Part shown: positions 61,049-64,000 of the stretch, piece by piece | Position numbering within the stretch: the stretch's first letter is position 1 | Layout: the number at the start of each line of letters is the position of its first letter | Assembly (NCBI RefSeq): GCF_022836845.1 | Contig: NZ_JAJNNZ010000009.1 | Location: forward strand, 1-64,000 | Direction: 5' to 3' | Source: Vibrio gelatinilyticus | GTDB lineage: Bacteria > Pseudomonadota > Gammaproteobacteria > Enterobacterales > Vibrionaceae | DNA length: 64,000 nucleotides | Translations under genes and position numbers: made by a program | Notes under the pieces: model-generated | Seen by the model: the letters and a program-made list of their open reading frames with translations, nothing else | Told to the model about the DNA's origin: nothing | The model's database searches: none

Positions 61049-61310
61049 ACATTCTGTCCAATTTTAAGTTAGCTAGGATGACCTGCTTTTTGTGAGCCCC
61101 CGCAGCAGTGTGATCACCGCAGCAGTTCATAGTGCCGAACACATCTTTGACCCAAAACTTTTCAGAACTGATAGAAACCAGATTCTCCTCACTTCATAAG
61201 TGCATAAAAACGGCTCTAATCAGTGGGGTGTTTAGTGAAGTGGGGGGCTTACCATCTAGGAAGGCCCCTTCCTGATCGTCATGATTGAGGTCAGCGAATA
61301 TAACCACTGC
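61049..61310. other. Gap between the IS and the radical SAM gene
   Basis: 262 bases with no reading frame I can support. It contains repeated GCAGCAGT words (61100-61126) and G-rich GGGGTG/GGGGGG runs near 61225-61245. It may be remnant mobile or disrupted sequence, but I cannot name it. Confidence 0.4.
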
Positions 61311-62612
61311 TCACTGTCCACAACAGCGTTTAAACTTTTTACCACTGCCACACGGACATTGAACGTTTCTGGAACGCTTATTGATGGTTTTCGCGCGTGT
61401 ACTAAGCATCGGCATAATTAATTCAATGGGTCGGCCATCTTCAATTAAGCGACTCATGACGTTCATGGTAGGCGTGGCATGCTGAAAAAACTGATAATAC
61501 GCTGCACATAGATAATTATGGTGAGAATAGCCTTGAACATTAGAAATTCGATGTTTCGGGCAACCACCGTGACATACTGATAAGTATTCACAACGACGGC
61601 ACTTAGTATTTAGGGTGTCGGACTTATCTTGTCCGAATCGTCGTGCTTGTTCAGAGTAATTCATTGTAGTCAGTGATTGGTGATGAATATTTCCTAATTT
61701 GTATTCTGGATATACAAAATGGTCACAATTATAGACATCACCGTTGGATTCTAACGCAAGTGAGTGACCGCAGCTTTCAGCAAAGATGCATAATGTTGAA
61801 CTATCACCACACCATGAAGATAGAGCTGACTCAAACATCTGGATGTAAACTTTGCCAACATCATTATTGACCCACTCATCGTAAACTGTTGTGAGAAAAT
61901 TACCGTAGTCTTGTGAGACAACTGACCATTCCGTGATATGGGCACTATCGTGTTCTGGGCTGACCAGGTAGAGCCCATCATCAGTTGGTTGTGAGCTTTT
62001 GCGTTCGACTAAGGGGATGAATTGGATATAGGTAGAACCAATTTTTTTTAGATATCTGTATATTTCGAGCGGGTATTTCGCGTTATGACGGTTTACCACT
62101 GTAAGGGTATTAAATGTAATATTATTCTTCTTTAGTAACGTAATCGCCGCGATAACTTGAGTATGAGTTCCTTTACCAGAGCGTGTTTTACGGTATTGGT
62201 CGTGATGTTTTTGGGGACCATCGATAGAGACACCAACTAGAAAGTGATGACGCTTTAGGAAGTCACACCATGATTGGTTAAGTGCAATACCATTTGTCTG
62301 GAAGCTATTGGCAATAGTCTTGTCACCTTTATATTTTGCTTGCAATACCATTGCTCTTTCAAAGAAATCAATTCCCATCAACGTTGGTTCACCGCCTTGC
62401 CAAGCGAACTCTACATGATTGCCATTTTGAGCCTCAATATATTGTTTGATGAATTTCTCAAGCGTTTCATCGTTCATTTTCCATTGTTGTTTTTGATCTG
62501 GATAAAGCATTTCTTTTTCCAAATAGAAGCAATAATCACAGTCAATATTACATTTGGAGCTAGAAGGCTTCGCCATCACATGGCAGCCATTTACTTGGCG
62601 TATTGTGTCCAT
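61311..62612 (-). CDS. Radical SAM/SPASM enzyme, anaerobic sulfatase-maturase type, with SEC-C tail
   Basis: 433 residues from the ATG at 62612 (ACGAGG upstream); a longer reading from 62663 lacks family match. It starts MDTIRQVNGCHVMAKPSSSKCNIDCDYCFYLEKE with the radical SAM CxxxCxxC cluster. EFAWQGGEPTLMG and SIDGP follow. The SPASM region contains the Cys set CGHSLALESNGDVYNCDHFVYPEYKLGNI and KCRRCEYLSVCHGGCPKHR for two more [4Fe-4S] clusters. The C-terminus adds a SEC-C zinc motif, PCGSGKKFKRCCG. Relatives oxidise a Cys or Ser of sulfatases to formylglycine. No sulfatase lies in the window, so its substrate is unknown. Confidence 0.88.
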   Translation of the reverse strand: MDTIRQVNGCHVMAKPSSSKCNIDCDYCFYLEKEMLYPDQKQQWKMNDETLEKFIKQYIEAQNGNHVEFAWQGGEPTLMGIDFFERAMVLQAKYKGDKTIANSFQTNGIALNQSWCDFLKRHHFLVGVSIDGPQKHHDQYRKTRSGKGTHTQVIAAITLLKKNNITFNTLTVVNRHNAKYPLEIYRYLKKIGSTYIQFIPLVERKSSQPTDDGLYLVSPEHDSAHITEWSVVSQDYGNFLTTVYDEWVNNDVGKVYIQMFESALSSWCGDSSTLCIFAESCGHSLALESNGDVYNCDHFVYPEYKLGNIHHQSLTTMNYSEQARRFGQDKSDTLNTKCRRCEYLSVCHGGCPKHRISNVQGYSHHNYLCAAYYQFFQHATPTMNVMSRLIEDGRPIELIMPMLSTRAKTINKRSRNVQCPCGSGKKFKRCCGQ

Positions 62613-62718
62613 AAAGCATGAACCTCGTAACAAAAAATCATAACAAATAACGGATTGGATCACAGTAATGAAACATTTTGCCGTATAACCTTAACTTATA
62701 TCTAAGGGAGTTTAATTG

Positions 62719-63621
62719 ATGGAAAGGTTATTGCAACAGCTATTGGTGGTCGCGAAGTCAGATTCGTTAAAAAATGCAGGCCAAGCGTTGGGTATTAGTC
62801 AGCCAGCTTTAACAAAAAATATGCAACGACTCGAATCTCAATACAAGGTTCCATTGCTAGAGCGGACATCACGCGGTATCACACTGACTCAGTTTGGTGA
62901 AATCATTGTAAATCGAGCGAAGCGCATCGAGCATGAACACGTTCTATTAAATGAAGAACTCAGTGCGGTTCGAGGGGGGAAGGGAGCGCATCTTAGAGTT
63001 GGATGCGGCCCAGTATGGGCCTCAAATGAACTGCCAGATGCTATGGTTGAATTGGTAAAAAAATTACCAGAACTCAATCTTCAATTAGATGCAGGTTCTC
63101 AAGAAGACATGTTTCATCGTTTAGGAAACTCCGAACTCGATATTGTTCTAGCTAGCGATACTATTTCTGCTCGGTCGCAAGGTGAATTTGATTACATTCC
63201 TTTCTGGGATAGTAGTGTTGAAGTTTACGTTTCTCCTTCTCATCCCCTTGTAGACCAAATCACAGTGAGTGCTCATATGTTAAGTGAGTATTCGTGGGCG
63301 TTGCTGACACAATCAAATGATGTAGTCAGTGTGCTAAATCAATTTTTCCACGATCAAGAACTACCACCCGCCAATGTTGCATTTCGTAGTGCATATTGGG
63401 AAAGCATCCCTAACGTAATTAATGAAACCGAATTATTGCTTTTAATACCAGAACGTTTAGCGACGCAAGCACAAGCTAAAGGCTTAATTTTGCTTGATTG
63501 CGAAGCGCTAAATTGGGAATTCAGCAGTGGAGTTTGGCTTCGAAAAGGCATTATAAAAACTAAAGCTCAGAATCTATTTATTGAATGTCTTGAGCACCAC
63601 ACTGTAAACAAAAGGAACTAA
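62719..63621 (+). CDS. LysR-family transcriptional regulator
   Basis: 300 residues from the ATG at 62719 with AAGGGAG upstream. N-terminal winged helix-turn-helix (LLQQLLVVAKSDSLKNAGQALGISQPALTKNMQRLESQYKVPLLERTSRGITLTQFG), then a periplasmic-binding-like effector domain (LRVGCGPVWASNELPDAMVELVKKLPELNLQLDAGSQEDMFHRLGNSELDIVLASDT). It is divergent from the radical SAM gene and 4 bases upstream of the transporter gene, so it likely controls one or both in answer to a carboxylate. Confidence 0.9.
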   Translation: MERLLQQLLVVAKSDSLKNAGQALGISQPALTKNMQRLESQYKVPLLERTSRGITLTQFGEIIVNRAKRIEHEHVLLNEELSAVRGGKGAHLRVGCGPVWASNELPDAMVELVKKLPELNLQLDAGSQEDMFHRLGNSELDIVLASDTISARSQGEFDYIPFWDSSVEVYVSPSHPLVDQITVSAHMLSEYSWALLTQSNDVVSVLNQFFHDQELPPANVAFRSAYWESIPNVINETELLLLIPERLATQAQAKGLILLDCEALNWEFSSGVWLRKGIIKTKAQNLFIECLEHHTVNKRN

Positions 63622-63625
63622 GAAT

Positions 63626-64000
63626 ATGTTAAAAGAGGTTTTTCTAGCAGGTGCAGCAATGGCTGCTTCATTTTCAATTGCGGCGGCAGATTACCCCAGC
63701 CGTAATATTGAGAATATTTTTCCATGGGGGCCTGGTACTGCCTATGCAAGTTCACAAATTATCACTGATGCTTTGGCTGAAGAGCTTGGCGTAAAAATTA
63801 GTGTTGTCTCTACACCTGGCGGGGCAGGAGCGAAAGCTATCCAAAAAGCGCTGAAGAAGCCAGCGGATGGTCATACGATTATTGATGGTTGGGTAGCAAA
63901 CCTAGTCCTTCAGCCAAACCTTGGGAACGTAGATTGGAAATATGATGACTTCACACCTTTATGGTCAGCAACTCAGGTTCCTTTTGCACTCGTTTCTCGT
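63626..64000 (+). CDS. Tripartite tricarboxylate transporter binding protein (TctC/Bug family), partial
   Basis: 125 residues before the window ends. A signal peptide (MLKEVFLAGAAMAASFSIAAA) is followed by DYPSRNIENIFPWGPGTAYASSQIITDALAEELGVKISVVSTPGGAGAKAIQKALKKPADGHTI, the pattern of Bug-type periplasmic solute-binding proteins (P-x-R-x-I near the N-terminus, and the PGGAG motif). It captures a carboxylate for the membrane parts TctA and TctB, probably encoded beyond the window. It follows the LysR stop by 4 bases (AAGGAAC as ribosome site inside the LysR end). Confidence 0.88.
   Translation, partial: MLKEVFLAGAAMAASFSIAAADYPSRNIENIFPWGPGTAYASSQIITDALAEELGVKISVVSTPGGAGAKAIQKALKKPADGHTIIDGWVANLVLQPNLGNVDWKYDDFTPLWSATQVPFALVSR

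Noticed and set aside
63605..63614. CACTGTAAAC as a further parS2 site
   Set aside because: Only one half (TGTAAA) is present; the other arm (TTTACA) is missing.
1..64000. CRISPR array, rRNA or tRNA genes
   Set aside because: No regularly spaced short palindromic repeats with unique spacers and no recognisable rRNA or tRNA sequence were found; the regular repeats seen are iterons and the adhesin repeats.

Overview
The window is a Vibrio second chromosome (chromosome 2) at and around its replication origin. The diagnostic evidence is a full-length RctB initiator (6891-8861), a non-coding origin with six phased ATGATCAT iterons, a perfect DnaA box and two 39-mer-like repeats (8862-10054), a type Ia parA2-parB2 partition operon (10055-12250), and six parS2 palindromes (TTTACANTGTAAA) scattered from 3.9 to 30.8 kb. 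Codon use, gene order and the maltose, mannitol and proline gene sets all fit Vibrionaceae; the species cannot be named from the sequence alone.

Layout. 1-1425: N-terminal part of a giant LapA-type biofilm adhesin (minus strand) with a retention module, a PAAG cleavage site and 98-residue VCBS/cadherin-like repeats. 1.7-6.5 kb: GltS glutamate symporter, a broken DUF4344 metallopeptidase gene, a beta-hydroxyacid dehydrogenase, a YebC/YeeN-type regulator and two small proteins. 6.9-14.5 kb: rctB, origin, parA2-parB2, tmcA and a cluster of three parS2 sites. 14.7-16.8 kb: a DUF342/FapA protein and a small lipoprotein. 16.9-23.1 kb: the lapC-lapG-lapD-lapB operon, which should secrete the adhesin and control its c-di-GMP-dependent release. 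23.5-30.8 kb: pdxH and the proline locus (AraC-type regulator, putA, a free-standing ALDH-like domain, putP).

31-41.5 kb is mixed: a zinc-ribbon protein, an Lrp/AsnC regulator, DUF445, a PstS-like protein coupled to a porin, an ABC exporter, a CtlX-type hydrolase, a DUF465 protein, a tiny HypA-like zinc ribbon, and a large unusual regulator (P-loop ATPase, GNAT-like middle, OmpR-type DNA-binding end) divergent from a periplasmic protein and a truncated haemoglobin. 41.7-49 kb is for alpha-glucan use: glgX and two tandem lamB-malM pairs with MalT/CRP-like promoter sequences. 49-52.5 kb: a Sel1-repeat protein, a KdgM-type porin, an ABC-2 permease remnant and a HAD phosphatase. 52.9-56.7 kb: mtlA-mtlD-mtlR. 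56.9-59.6 kb: a DeoR-type regulator and glmS. 59.7-61.0 kb: an IS110/IS1111-type insertion sequence with a nonsense codon in its transposase. 61.3-64 kb: an anaerobic sulfatase-maturase-like radical SAM enzyme, a LysR regulator and the start of a tripartite tricarboxylate transporter binding protein.

Best leads for new biology: (1) the regulator at 38495-40420 with three 11-bp operator-like repeats in the divergent promoter; (2) origin-type half-sites (CTTGATCA-N3-TTCCGG) outside the origin, above all a 30-bp palindrome in front of the proline regulator and a 17-bp exact copy of half of it at 4980-4996; (3) the HypA-like 42-residue zinc ribbon; (4) the IS right end as a candidate bridge-RNA region. 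No rRNA, tRNA or CRISPR array was seen.
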